Source: an uncultured Sutterella sp. (GTDB taxonomy: Bacteria > Pseudomonadota > Gammaproteobacteria > Burkholderiales > Burkholderiaceae_F). From it: a DNA stretch of 64,000 nt. The position numbers and the translations under genes were made by a program. The stretch is taken from the NCBI GenBank assembly GCA_905213905.1, contig CAJMKD010000004.1, positions 1-64,000 of the forward strand, read 5' to 3'. The notes under the pieces were generated by a model that saw only the letters and a list, made by a program, of their open reading frames with translations, made no database searches and was not told the origin of the DNA. Each line of letters begins with the position of its first letter. The stretch's first letter is position 1. This document shows positions 29,301-38,300 of the stretch, piece after piece.

Positions 29301-30839
29301 CATGGTCGGCATGCCCGCCATGGGCGCATCGAAAAGCGTTCGGGGCTCACCCCGGCCGTCAATGCCTAAGAGCGGCGAATGCGCAATGCGTCCGTCGCGG
29401 AACGCGTCGCACAGGGCGCCGTAGTAAGTCTGCATGGGCGCGAGCTCGGCTTGGAAGCGGTCGGACTCAAAGAGCGCTGCCCAGCTCCACCAGCCGGCGA
29501 GCGTGAGGCAGATGAGGGTCGCCGCGTACTGCGGCGCGCGCCGGCGCAAGCTTTCCGCGCGCGTAAACCGGGCTGCAGGCGTCATCGTGAAGACGGCTTG
29601 CCCGAGCATCTCCCGGATGAAGAACGGCTTTGAAGACGTCGAAGCGCTCGAGGGCGGAATTACGGCATCATCGACCGGCGAGCCCGTCATGGCTGCGAGC
29701 GCGCGGGAGAGCGCGCCGCCCGTCTGCTCGGCGGACGTAAACCAGACGCCGGCAAGCGGCGCGCTGCGCACGCCGGTAAAGTCGTCGCCGCCGAAGATCG
29801 TCCTCAGGTAGATCCCGAGCGGCTCGCGCAGCTCGTCGAAGCTTTCCGGGAAAAGATAGATGCCTGCCGTTTTGTCAAGGCGGCTCATGCCTTCGCCGCC
29901 GCGGCCGAGCACGGACTTTGAGAGCATCAGCCGGGGCACGCCGGCGCGCAGCCGCTTGAGCGTTTCATGCCAAAAGCGCTCGAACGCCGCTTCGTCGAAG
30001 CCCTCGGCGGGCGAGCGCGCAGGATCCGCCTGCCAGCCGAAGCACTGCTGACGCATGTGCTCATCGAGCTCGCTCATGAAGTCGGCGAATCCGGCTGCCC
30101 GGTCGAGCTTCGTCACAACGAGATGCACGGGCACGATCATGCCGAGCCGCGCAGTGAGGCTTTCGAGCTCTGCGGCAATGAGCATCGCCTTTCTGCGCGC
30201 GAGCTGCCGGTCATCGGCTATAAGCGCATCGGCAGGCACCGCAAGAATGATGCCCGAGAGCGGCAGCCGGCGGTGCGTTTCGGCAATGAGCGTTTCGAGC
30301 GTTCTCATTTCCGCGGAGCTGCCGCCGAGCCAGCGGTCGAAGAAAAGCCGGCCGTCGAAGTCGAGCACGACTGCGCGGCCGCCGAGCCAAAAGCACAGTG
30401 CGGGCGACGCCTTATCGGCGAAGTCCGCAGAAGGCGTGAGCTCGAGACCGCTTTCAGCAAGAAGCTTCGTTTTCCCTGCGCTCGGTTCTCCGAGCATCAA
30501 AAACCAGGGGAGCTTCGCTGCGACGTAGCGGTTTTGACGCAGGAGCGCAAAGCCGCGCCGAAAATCCTGCTTGACCGCGTCGCTGCGGTTGTGATGCGCA
30601 GCCTTGAGTTCGTCCGCAGCGTCCTCGCCTTTTGCGAGCTTCGAGAGGTTGCCCCAGAGCGAAAGATCCTTTTGTATCGCGTGCGCGGCGCGCGCCTGAC
30701 GAAACCTGGCCCACAGTTTTCTGACGGTGGGCGCGAACAATAGAAACGCCAGGATGAGCGCAATGAGAAGAATGGCTGCGAGCGCATACCCGGGAAGGCT
30801 CGCCGCAAGCTCAAGAAGCTGATCGAAGGAATTCATCAT
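26346..30839 (-). CDS. tssM: Type VI secretion membrane protein TssM (IcmF family)
   Basis: TssM is the large inner-membrane component that joins TssL to the outer-membrane lipoprotein in the T6SS trans-envelope complex. The 1497-residue protein has N-terminal membrane helix 18-38, a cytoplasmic NTPase-like domain with Walker A G-E-P-S-A-G-K-T (117-124), another membrane helix near residue 440 and a long periplasmic region. It is longer than the usual 1100-1300 residues. Its ATG overlaps the stop of the tssL C-terminal frame (ATGA), so translation is coupled. It is the last gene of the T6SS operon; no terminator was clear in the 165 bases before the convergent M3 homologue. Confidence 0.93.
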   Translation of the reverse strand: MMNSFDQLLELAASLPGYALAAILLIALILAFLLFAPTVRKLWARFRQARAAHAIQKDLSLWGNLSKLAKGEDAADELKAAHHNRSDAVKQDFRRGFALLRQNRYVAAKLPWFLMLGEPSAGKTKLLAESGLELTPSADFADKASPALCFWLGGRAVVLDFDGRLFFDRWLGGSSAEMRTLETLIAETHRRLPLSGIILAVPADALIADDRQLARRKAMLIAAELESLTARLGMIVPVHLVVTKLDRAAGFADFMSELDEHMRQQCFGWQADPARSPAEGFDEAAFERFWHETLKRLRAGVPRLMLSKSVLGRGGEGMSRLDKTAGIYLFPESFDELREPLGIYLRTIFGGDDFTGVRSAPLAGVWFTSAEQTGGALSRALAAMTGSPVDDAVIPPSSASTSSKPFFIREMLGQAVFTMTPAARFTRAESLRRRAPQYAATLICLTLAGWWSWAALFESDRFQAELAPMQTYYGALCDAFRDGRIAHSPLLGIDGRGEPRTLFDAPMAGMPTMTRQEFFQTGWQRAQAPMHAPWGFKTASLAVFGLSRDLERDTRRFLFDQVQSQMSYLPALTLLEHDFVASPERPFTKAKRDALFALLEISRYRSVVGWKDRSGNPLYSKGTLEAFLGHLYPAMPENAVAMLSSFEPKYDKLADRLNATIVLSRDYEAACRAGVESMLRSFEAGNAYPASAYQKMRRAATAGEELSRAYQDAVALAEPGKVHDAASLDAWQKAARIAAQASGEFEADIRQAIRSERRTPTAAQKLFSKALQKDEAQESASAAALVNDRIAEAYKAYQAALSGDVGALRDLTGGEASSSGASLHRLFSAEAIDLAASHMKRRLADDHAALTAQIERIRGDELFSPAPAKAEDPALAPFSFELFATLMKLSALPESSASQLPEAGVLAPAAFLEKWRALEKELDDQSRQLEAFLQDHGDAKVIKPLAAAAPQFLALDADRARIRLAEALLKHYPASGSTASTASALSFSIGESSSKRAADSPETERFSLDAARRVLGFVPSGPEYDPYAAEVELSAVAKLAEAAAASSAAKESKAEEKPSAAPTLFASALGKNPRWQRLKAAASDYARDYVRWWGAVGDRAAPRASGWSGFRRLAAQSEAYRVNAQLLALYDTASDALDRLPASLLDRAGAKEADAAREKIDARRKELTTDFTAACSSMLSAWRMLPEGADDANRFVVGLSSEARAQLALADAAGIPWWKRFSEAGVRLMKTSAAASWQSRFSSKHLSVMRFPLVADAPSGEKALTSGELAEISDALLDFGIRGAAANASDPLAEAIAALAQSNQKEEPAAKPLDLSACASAKACGERLQQAAMLLLEREKPLEWTLVLPDAKHHEALVKRLGEGLPSALGRYRYCSAAAGAAPEAPLQRRATSSAKPLDLTVARIGAGTLTVQLLEFSDDEAAEARIEIAGGWAGMRLWLDPKGFYDKAAGIVWTPHVVADRMGAKSVLVLGVRMSQSIAAPADWPRTSNCSLACRP

Positions 30840-31675
30840 CGAACCCCCTTTGCCGCCACTGGCTCCTCTGCGGCAGAAATATCAAGCCATCCCGCTTCGG
30901 CAGCCGGCTGCGCCGGCAAAGCGCTTCCCTCGGCGGCGCTCGCCGGCAGCGCCGGCGCCCCCGCATCCGCGCGGCGCTTTGCCTTCGGTTCGATTGCGGG
31001 CGCCTGCGCCTTCTTGGCTTCCTGCGCAGCTTCTGCTGCGGGAACGGCAGGTGAAGCCTCCAATTGAACGACAGGTCCTAGCGACGAGCGCTCATCCTGC
31101 GGCTCGGCGGATTCCGGCAATGCGGACTGATTCCGAGCAGCTGAGGCGTCCTCTGCCTCGCTTGCCGCCTCAGTCTGCGCCGAGTCGATGCCGCCGAACT
31201 GCGGCGCACTGGCATAGGCCGCCAATGTCACTTCATCGGAAAAAGGCTCGACGGATTCGGAGAGCACCCAGCCGTTCCATCCCAAGGCTGCGAGCGCGAG
31301 CACGACTGATGCGGCAAGCGCAATTTTTGCCGTTCGGGCGCCCGCAATCACCGGGCGATTCGTTTTCGGCGCTTTCGGAGGCGGCGAAAGCCGCTCGCTG
31401 TTGAGGTCCAGTGAAGCCGCCTGGGGCGGCAGCCGCTTTGCGCAGTCCTGCATCGCCTCTACGGCGCGCCAGTTCTCCGCTCGGTACATGCCGTCAAAGC
31501 CAAGGCCGAGAAGCAGGAAGAAAACCGAAAGGGCCTCGCCGGCATTGGGCGCCGTCTTGGCTTTTTCGAGCAGCTCAAAGAATTTCTCGTCGCCCGAAAG
31601 CTCGCCGAAGTTCCTGGCCATTTCGCGCCAATCCTCGCTGCCCTTGCAGCCGCCCCCCTTCCCCTCGCAACCCAT
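30836..31675 (-). CDS. tssL: TssL/DotU C-terminal part (after an in-frame stop)
   Basis: This 279-residue frame carries the second half of a TssL (DotU) protein. The cytoplasmic-domain end reads D-E-K-F-F-E-L-L-E, then V-F-F-L-L-L-G-L-G-F-D-G-M-Y-R at 51-65. A single membrane helix follows at about 116-138, then a 140-residue Ala/Glu/Pro-rich periplasmic tail. Its ATG follows directly after the TAG that ends the preceding frame (31676-31903), in the same reading frame. The two are therefore one gene with an internal amber codon. The first 15 residues are Gly/Lys/Cys-rich, and the conserved A-L-x-A-x-x-D-E motif of DotU expected here is missing. The gene may be inactive, or made as two pieces by re-initiation. 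Confidence 0.8.
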   Translation of the reverse strand: MGCEGKGGGCKGSEDWREMARNFGELSGDEKFFELLEKAKTAPNAGEALSVFFLLLGLGFDGMYRAENWRAVEAMQDCAKRLPPQAASLDLNSERLSPPPKAPKTNRPVIAGARTAKIALAASVVLALAALGWNGWVLSESVEPFSDEVTLAAYASAPQFGGIDSAQTEAASEAEDASAARNQSALPESAEPQDERSSLGPVVQLEASPAVPAAEAAQEAKKAQAPAIEPKAKRRADAGAPALPASAAEGSALPAQPAAEAGWLDISAAEEPVAAKGVR

Positions 31676-31903
31676 CTACAAGCCACGCGCCTCTCCGATC
31701 CGCCCCAACCGCGACGCGAGCGCCGCGTCTTTGTCAGCCCGCAGACGAAGGGAAACGAGATCCGCGCTTACGGCATCAAGCGCCTGCTCGGCCGAAGGCT
31801 CGGCGCCGGCACGGCGGAAAAGCCAGTACTCGCAGATGCGCCGCAGGACGGGCCTGAGCAGGTCAGCAGCTACAGTGGATTTCTCTGCCATGATTCTCTT
31901 CAC
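31676..31903 (-). CDS. tssL: TssL/DotU N-terminal part, ends at an in-frame TAG
   Basis: This 75-residue frame contains the DotU N-terminus: L-L-R-P-V-L-R-R-I-C-E-Y-W, then a helix ending R-I-G-E-A-R-G-L. Standard TssL proteins continue from here into the domain that recruits TssK and the baseplate. A TAG (31676-31678) stops the frame, and the next codon is ATG. Start is the GTG at 31903, overlapping the tssK stop, or the ATG at 31891. With the downstream part it would make a 355-residue TssL. A natural inactivating mutation, a sequence error, stop read-through and a coupled two-piece protein are all open. Confidence 0.7.
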   Translation of the reverse strand: MKRIMAEKSTVAADLLRPVLRRICEYWLFRRAGAEPSAEQALDAVSADLVSLRLRADKDAALASRLGRIGEARGL

Positions 31904-33297
31904 TCATTGCTGCGGCCTGAACCGCGGTCGAGATGATGCAGGACGGTGACGTAGAGCGACGCAGTGACATCGGGGAAATGCGAAGCCACACAGTCGATCG
32001 CCGCGCGCCCGCTTCGGACGATGGCGCTCCAGGCGAGTTCGCTCGACTCCGTTTCAAGCCGGAACCAAGCCGTATGCGCGAGCACGGGCAGGTAGCGCGG
32101 CGGATACCGCATCTCTCTCAGCTTCACCCCGCGAATGCGCGAGCGCACCGCTGCCGGCTCCAAAAGCCGGAAATTGTCGCCCGACTCCACTTCGCGCACC
32201 ATTTCGCGCGTATCGGCGCGGGACGAACGAAGCGCGAGAAAGCAGGCGTCTGCCCGGAGCGTTTCTTCAGGAATTTTGGCTTCGAGGAGCCCGTCAGCAG
32301 GGACGAAATCCGCCTTGACGTAGCCGGCAGCGCCCTCCACGAGGAGAAGCGAGCGGATTCGCCGCAGCAGCTCCTCAAAGGCGGGCATGGCATTGTCGTG
32401 GTTGTAAAGCGGCACGTCTTCGCACTTCGAGAGCGGCTGCAGCGCGGAGAGCTCCCCAAAAAGCGTTCTGAGCGACAAGTAAAGCGCCCAAGGCGTCATG
32501 CGCCCCGGCGCGAGTTCGCCGCCCATCTGCGCTTCGAAGCGATTGAGCGCAAGGAGCTCCAGCATATGATGCAGCTTTGCGCCGCCGAGCGTTTCTGCGT
32601 TGAAGCCTGTCTCCTCGAGGAGCGTTTGAATGCGGTCGCGCCGCCCCCGAAGCTCGAAAAGCAGCTCGTTGATCTTCATGACAAGCGGGCATGCGTCCGC
32701 GACGAGCAGGAAGGGCGGCATGAAGCTTGAATCAAGCGCGAGCCGCGGCTCGCTCGCCGAGCGGGACATCCAGACGAAGCGCATGAGCGGCATCGCGCAG
32801 ACGTCGGTCTTTGCCTGCGGCGTTGTCGTGAGCGACGCATTCAAAGTTCTCAGAAGCACCGAAGTTTCATTTTCGCCCGTATTTTCGTCGCGAACGCGGC
32901 TTTCCCGCACGCTGAAGAGCCGCTCGTCTTCCCGGCGATCAGCAAGGTTGCCTTCGACAGCCGACCAATTCGGAACCGTCAGCCACACGAGCACGGTGCG
33001 GGCGGCGTCGGCGCCCTCTGCTGCAGGCGGCTCTACAACGAGCGGCGGCAGAGACGTATTCCCGGGCGAAGAGAGCTCCTCGCCGTTGGGCATCACGGCC
33101 GAAAAACGCTTCACAACAATGCGGCGCGCAGCGAGCGCCTCCTCATCGATCTCGAGGTCGATGAAGCCGTATGGGAAGGGAAAGGCGAGCCGGCGCTCGG
33201 CGCGAAGCGCTTGGTGGAGCTCGCGCTGAAGCTGCTGAAAGTGGTGCGGCTCAAGAAAGAGCCCGTCCGACCAATGAAGCTGTTCGTTGAATCTCAT
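31900..33297 (-). CDS. tssK: Type VI secretion baseplate protein TssK
   Basis: TssK trimers connect the T6SS baseplate wedge to the TssJLM membrane complex. The 465-residue protein opens with the hallmark Q-L-H-W-S-D-G-L-F-L-E-P-H-H-F-Q and has the shoulder and neck domains of normal length. I place the start at the ATG at 33297 (M-R-F-N-E-Q); a longer frame would need the TTG at 33321. Its stop overlaps the start of tssL by four bases. Confidence 0.93.
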   Translation of the reverse strand: MRFNEQLHWSDGLFLEPHHFQQLQRELHQALRAERRLAFPFPYGFIDLEIDEEALAARRIVVKRFSAVMPNGEELSSPGNTSLPPLVVEPPAAEGADAARTVLVWLTVPNWSAVEGNLADRREDERLFSVRESRVRDENTGENETSVLLRTLNASLTTTPQAKTDVCAMPLMRFVWMSRSASEPRLALDSSFMPPFLLVADACPLVMKINELLFELRGRRDRIQTLLEETGFNAETLGGAKLHHMLELLALNRFEAQMGGELAPGRMTPWALYLSLRTLFGELSALQPLSKCEDVPLYNHDNAMPAFEELLRRIRSLLLVEGAAGYVKADFVPADGLLEAKIPEETLRADACFLALRSSRADTREMVREVESGDNFRLLEPAAVRSRIRGVKLREMRYPPRYLPVLAHTAWFRLETESSELAWSAIVRSGRAAIDCVASHFPDVTASLYVTVLHHLDRGSGRSNE

Positions 33298-33411
33298 GAT
33301 GGCTGTGCTTGTTCTTTCCAATGGGAGGGCGCTGCGTGCACGGCACTTCTCTTGATTCCATTTTCGCAGAGGCGGCGCGTGCGGTGCTTGATGGATCAGA
33401 CATGAAGCGCT

Positions 33412-34047
33412 TTAATTTTCGTCCTGCGCTTCACGAGGGCCTTCGTCAGGCTTCTGCGCATTTCCGTTCTCCGCCGGCTTGGCATCGGCGGCGCTCGCAT
33501 GGGAGCGCGCCTCATCAACAGGGGGTTCCGCGAGCTTGACGATCCCGGCGGGGCCCACAAGAAGCCAGACAGTCCCTTCTTTGGTTTGATACCAGTGCTC
33601 GGCCTCGAGCGGCACAACGATCCGCCGCGGGTCCGGCGCGCCCGGCTTCGGGTCTTCGTGTCCCGGGAGATTGACTAGCACCGCCGCTGCCTCGGCGCCG
33701 CGGCTTTTGCCTTCCGTCCAGAACGGATCGTCGTCGTCAATGGTCTGCAGCCCGGCCCGATCCTCGGAGAATTTCAAAGTTTTGCGGACAACACCCGCAC
33801 GCATGGGGTTGTCCGGCGAAAACCACTCGTCAACGCTGTAGCTCGTCACGCGCTCAGCTTCGCTCGGCGCCATCGCCGCCACATCCACTTCGACGGAAGG
33901 GTAATAACCGTAAACCGCTTTGAGCTCGGGCGAGAGCGCAACATTCAAACGGACGCCCGGCGCGCTGCAGCCCGAAAGCACGAGCGCGAGCGAAGCTGTC
34001 AGCGCCGCAGCGCATCTTTTGGCAGAAATCGTCAGAAATCGCTTCAT
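33412..34047 (-). CDS. T6SS-cluster lipoprotein in the TssJ position
   Basis: This 211-residue protein has a signal peptide with lipobox (V-L-S-G-C at about residues 23-27), so it should be exported and lipid-anchored. It sits just upstream of tssK, where many clusters place tssJ, the lipoprotein that holds TssM at the outer membrane. The body contains Y-P-S-V-E-V-D-V and D-E-W-F-S-P-D-N-P-M-R, a pattern that I associate with T6SS-linked lipoproteins distinct from classical SciN/TssJ. The C-terminal 40 residues are charged and low in complexity. The role as TssJ is inferred mainly from position. AAGGAG precedes the ATG at 34047. Confidence 0.7.
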   Translation of the reverse strand: MKRFLTISAKRCAAALTASLALVLSGCSAPGVRLNVALSPELKAVYGYYPSVEVDVAAMAPSEAERVTSYSVDEWFSPDNPMRAGVVRKTLKFSEDRAGLQTIDDDDPFWTEGKSRGAEAAAVLVNLPGHEDPKPGAPDPRRIVVPLEAEHWYQTKEGTVWLLVGPAGIVKLAEPPVDEARSHASAADAKPAENGNAQKPDEGPREAQDEN

Positions 34048-34110
34048 GCGGAGTGTTCTCCTTCGTTTTGCGAGACTGAGCCGTCGAGCCACAGGCGTCC
34101 GCTTCTCGCG

Positions 34111-35298
34111 TCAAAATTTCGGCGGCGTGCGGAAGCGCCCGCCCGAGCGCGTCGCAGGCGCCGGTTCGACATTCGGTGCCGCAGCCGCGGTTTTGAGCAG
34201 CATTGCCGCCAGGCGATCCGGCTCCGCTGCCGCTTCATAGCGGTGAATCGCCCCCTTTTGAGCATACGCCTCCCAGCCGAGCCTGCCAGCGGCCGTCTCC
34301 AGGCCGAGCTCGAGATAAAGCGCCAGACGCGCTTTGTACTTGCGCGTGCCGCCAAGCATGAGCGAAGCCTGCAGAATCGAAGCGGAAAGCCCCTTGGCTG
34401 ACAAGCCCGGCGGCGTCGGAATCACGAGCTTGCCCGTGAGGTCGAGGTTGCCGAAGCTCCAAAAGGCAGCATAAGCCAGAAGGCCGGCCGGCTGATCCGG
34501 CGCCTTGTTCGCGGCATTGAGCGCTGCCTGCGCCTCTGCGCGTCCGGGATGAAGCACCCAGTTCCAGACCGCATCAAGTGCTGCCGCGCGAGCTGCCGCA
34601 ATTTTTTCGGGCGGCACCGGCGGCATCACCGATTCAATGAAAGCGGCCGTTTCCTGGCGCATCGCCTCGATCTTTTCCTTGAGCTCGCGCTCCGCCTTGA
34701 AGATCGGACTATTCGCTTCGTCCACCTTCATGGTTGCTGCCGGATCGAATTTGTCGACTGCCATCTTCAGCGCTTCCATGGGATCCATGCCGTATTTCTC
34801 GCGGAAAAGCGCGCTGCGCTTTGCCATTTCCGCGTCCCAGCGCTTCTGCGTTTCGGGCGGAATAAGCGCTTGAATCTGACGGAGCGACGCCTTGAGCTTT
34901 TCAATGACGGGCTCGAACTGCGCGGCAATGTCGGCAGGGTTTTCGGGAGGCGGCATCTTCGCCCATTCCGGCAATTCCACGGGCTTGGGCTTTCCGATGT
35001 CGCTCGGGCGCTTCGGCTGATGGGGCTTGATTCGCAGCTCGCTCTCGAGCGTCACGTTGACGAGGTAGACCCACCAGACGGCTGCACGCGGATGAAGCGC
35101 CGCAGCGAGGAAATCGCAGGCGGGCTTCGAAAGCCCCTTTTGAACGAGCGCACGCAGAAAGTCTTCGCTCGAGGGATGATCGAGTGCAAGCGGCTCTGCC
35201 TCCGGAGAAAGGACATAGCCCGCCTGCTGCGCTTCGGCAACCGTCGCCGGACGAAGCAGCACGAAATGCTGATTGAGCCAATCGAGCTTGTCGGACAT
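34111..35298 (-). CDS. T6SS-associated protein of unknown function downstream of vgrG (DUF6931-like N-terminus)
   Basis: This 395-residue soluble protein begins 18 bases after vgrG with a GAGGAG ribosome site. Residues 1-100 resemble the DUF6931 type seen in some T6SS clusters (F-L-R-A-L-V-x-K-G, then A-A-L-H-P-R-A-A-V-W-W). That call is from memory and moderate. The middle is long, helical and Pro/Lys-rich. Residues 240-340 hold another A-A-A-R-A-A-A-L-D-A-V-W-N-W-V copy of the same style, so the N-terminal fold may be repeated. No signal peptide or membrane segment is present. Position suggests an adaptor, chaperone or cargo for the VgrG spike. Confidence 0.6.
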   Translation of the reverse strand: MSDKLDWLNQHFVLLRPATVAEAQQAGYVLSPEAEPLALDHPSSEDFLRALVQKGLSKPACDFLAAALHPRAAVWWVYLVNVTLESELRIKPHQPKRPSDIGKPKPVELPEWAKMPPPENPADIAAQFEPVIEKLKASLRQIQALIPPETQKRWDAEMAKRSALFREKYGMDPMEALKMAVDKFDPAATMKVDEANSPIFKAERELKEKIEAMRQETAAFIESVMPPVPPEKIAAARAAALDAVWNWVLHPGRAEAQAALNAANKAPDQPAGLLAYAAFWSFGNLDLTGKLVIPTPPGLSAKGLSASILQASLMLGGTRKYKARLALYLELGLETAAGRLGWEAYAQKGAIHRYEAAAEPDRLAAMLLKTAAAAPNVEPAPATRSGGRFRTPPKF

Positions 35299-35316
35299 CG
35301 TTTTCTCCTCAATTAT

Positions 35317-38300
35317 TCAACCCAACCTCATGCCTGTCTGATCGGTGTCCAAAGCGCCGGTTTCGTTTTTTACTGCAGCTGCTTGCTGATTAACAGGTCT
35401 CTCTTCCGAGGCCGCAGCGGCCGCACCTGTTGTCGTTGCTGCCAGATCCTCTCTGTTCGCGCCCACCTGCGAGTCCTCGATCGACTGTTCGGAATTAACG
35501 GCAGCAGTCTCCGAACTGTTGAGCACGGTCACTTCGCGTCTCGGTGCTCGAATCACTTCCCCTGTGAGATTGGCTTGGCGCGCAAGGATCGTAACAAGGG
35601 ACTGTGAAAGCGTTCCAATCGAATCGTAGATTCTCCCGATTTGAGCCGGCAGCGGAATCGCTGCCGTTGGCGAAATATATTGATTTATCGATTGCTGAAC
35701 AGCCAAGGCAAACGCTTTGCCTTGGATCTCAAAACCGCTGCCGGGAGTGAGCGAAAGCTTGGCTGTTGCCGTAAGCGAGCTGATCTTAGCCATCAGCGGG
35801 ATCACGGCCACCAGCATCGTCGAGATCTTGGCGGCGAGAGCCGCCAAGCGAAAGGCATCGCGGACCGTGAGCGTCGTGCTTCCAGCGGCATAGCGGCTGA
35901 GGACGCTGTCCTTGCCTTGCGCTGAGCGGAGCGAATCAACCATGAACATGGCCGTGAGCGCCTCATCGATCATGCCGTGCACGAGAGAAAGCGTGTCGAC
36001 GATGAATTCCACCCACCCCCCGTTAGCCGAAAGGACATTTTTCGAAAAGCTTGACACGAAGCGCTCGAGATCGCGCCCCAAGCCTGAGAGCATCTGTCCG
36101 CAGTAGATGGTGGCGCTCAGATTGGCTGCATCCTTGGAACTGCTCGTGGCGGCGCCGGCCTCGAGCGTCGTCAGCGCGACGAATTCAGTCAGGTTGCCAA
36201 TCATGCTGTAGAGCGGATTCGTCGACACGCTGAAGGAATTGGCAGCAATGGTGGCATTGCCGAACTTCGTTGCAATGCTGCCGCCAAGCGCATCAGCCAT
36301 GGCGCACTGCAGGCCGGCCTTTGCCGCGATCGTCATGCCTGACATCGAAATGCCGGAGGCGCTGTCCAAGCGGATTGCCGCATCGAAAGCGCCGGACGCG
36401 CCGTGCATCCATTTGTTCGAGACGATGTTGACGCCATTCATGTCGATGGTGATCTTATTGCCGCCGACAGAGAGCGAAAGGGCCTTAGTCGCAGTGATCG
36501 TGATGTTGTCGGCAACAATCGTCGCGGCGGTGCAGTTGGCGTCAAGCGTGCCGAGCGAGAGCACTTCCTGATCAGCCTGCAGCTGAATGCGATTCGCGTT
36601 GATCGAGATGTCCTGCTTGGCGCTTGAGTCGCTGCTTTCGGCGCCGCCTTGCTCTGCTTCGGCTTCGCTTTCCTTGCGCTCATCGCCCTCCTGGGCTGCT
36701 TCGCCCGAAGCGCCTGCGTTCTCCTCGGCTGGCGCATTGTTTTTCTCTGCGAGCGGCAGCCCGGATTCGTCGCCCAAAAGTCCGCCGAACGTTCTCACCA
36801 TCTCGTCGGCTTTGTCGCTCAGCGCCTTTGCCTGAACTTGATAGTCGCTGCAGAGCTTCGCGAGGGTCGCACTCGGCATGGCGCCTTTGGAGGCGAGCTC
36901 AAGCGCCCGCGCGTAAGCGCCCTCGGCATCCAGGAAGCCCTGGGCCGCCGACTGAAAGCCGGCCGACTTGCTGATCCAAGCCTCGAGCAGCGTGCGGCTG
37001 TTTGCCACCGAAGCACGCGACCGGATGAAGCGGTCGGCGTCCCCCGAAAGCAGGAGGTCGATCGCGCGGTCGTTCAAAGAGCGGGCGCGCTCTCGAATCA
37101 CAACCTCGGCCCGTCCCGTGGCTTGGCTGCCGTGACCGAAGCGGCACGCGTCAAAGGCGTCGCTTCGGATCCGGCCGAGCACATTGGCGGGTTCAATCGC
37201 TGCGGCGAGCGAGCCGATGATCCAGTAGCGTCCGCCGGACGCTGCCACGAGCACCGATTCGCCCGGGCGCGGCCTGCGTACCCGGCCTTCGCCGCCCGCC
37301 ACAGCCAGCTCTGCCGGCACCGGGGTGCTCGCGCCCTCGAGCGCCGTCCAGAGAATGACAGGCGCATTCGACTGGTCCAGGCTCGAAACGGCGGCAGGCA
37401 TGGGCGTCTCGCCGCCGGCAGCGCAGATCGTGCCGCGGTAGAGCGCAACGGGCGGCGACCCGGCAGCGGCTGACTGTTCGAAGAGCGAAGGATCGAATGC
37501 GAATGAGCCGCAGCTCCCAGAGACGTCCGCCGCCTCGATTCGGCACTCGAAGTCTTCGAGCATCAAGCTGCCGGAAGCATGCGGCGGCGCGGCAAAGGTC
37601 GTCGGCCAGACGGTTCGGCACTCAAGCTTGCTTTTGACGACAACGAAGCTGTTGCGGACGCCCTCGCCGAAAAAGTCGCTCACTTCGAATTTCGAACCAG
37701 GCGTGAAGTCGAGCGTTCGGACGGCGCCGCGCCAGCGCTCGGCCGAAAGCCGAACGCCAGCCGCAAGCGCCGCCTGAGCGCGCTGCCGTTCGGTCCGCTC
37801 GCTGTTGACAAAAAGGTCGTGCGCCGCATCGCCTGAAACGCTCTGGCTTCTCGGCACGCGGAAAGGCGCCGCATCCAGATGCACCGTTAGATCGGGCATG
37901 TCGGCAGGCTCGGTCCCGCGCGCGCCGTTGAGCGCCATCGACATGCCGCCAATTTCAACGTCGGTTGCCGCGCAGTCCGTCGACATCGACCACGAGAGAA
38001 GCGCCCCCGTGCCGCGTGCGGAATAGGTCTCGATTTTCTTGGCATCTTCGCCGAACTGCCAGCCTTTGGACAAATAAACCTTCGGATCGGCGGGCGACGC
38101 AGAGTCGTGGACGAATCGCAGATTGAGGCCGGAAAAGGCAAGGAGACGCTCAATGAAGCGCCAGTCGGATTCGCCGCATTGCTCAACAGCAAGTGCGCTT
38201 GCAAAGTCTGCGTCGTTGAGAATCGATGCATCCTCTTCGGGCGGCATGCCGGCATCCTTGAGAACGCGGCGCACGACGTCGGGCACCGAGAGTCCCGTAA

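Noticed and set aside
32129..32730. Plus-strand frames opposite tssK and the other T6SS genes
   Set aside because: They are shadows of clearly identified tss genes on the minus strand and have no ribosome sites or matches.
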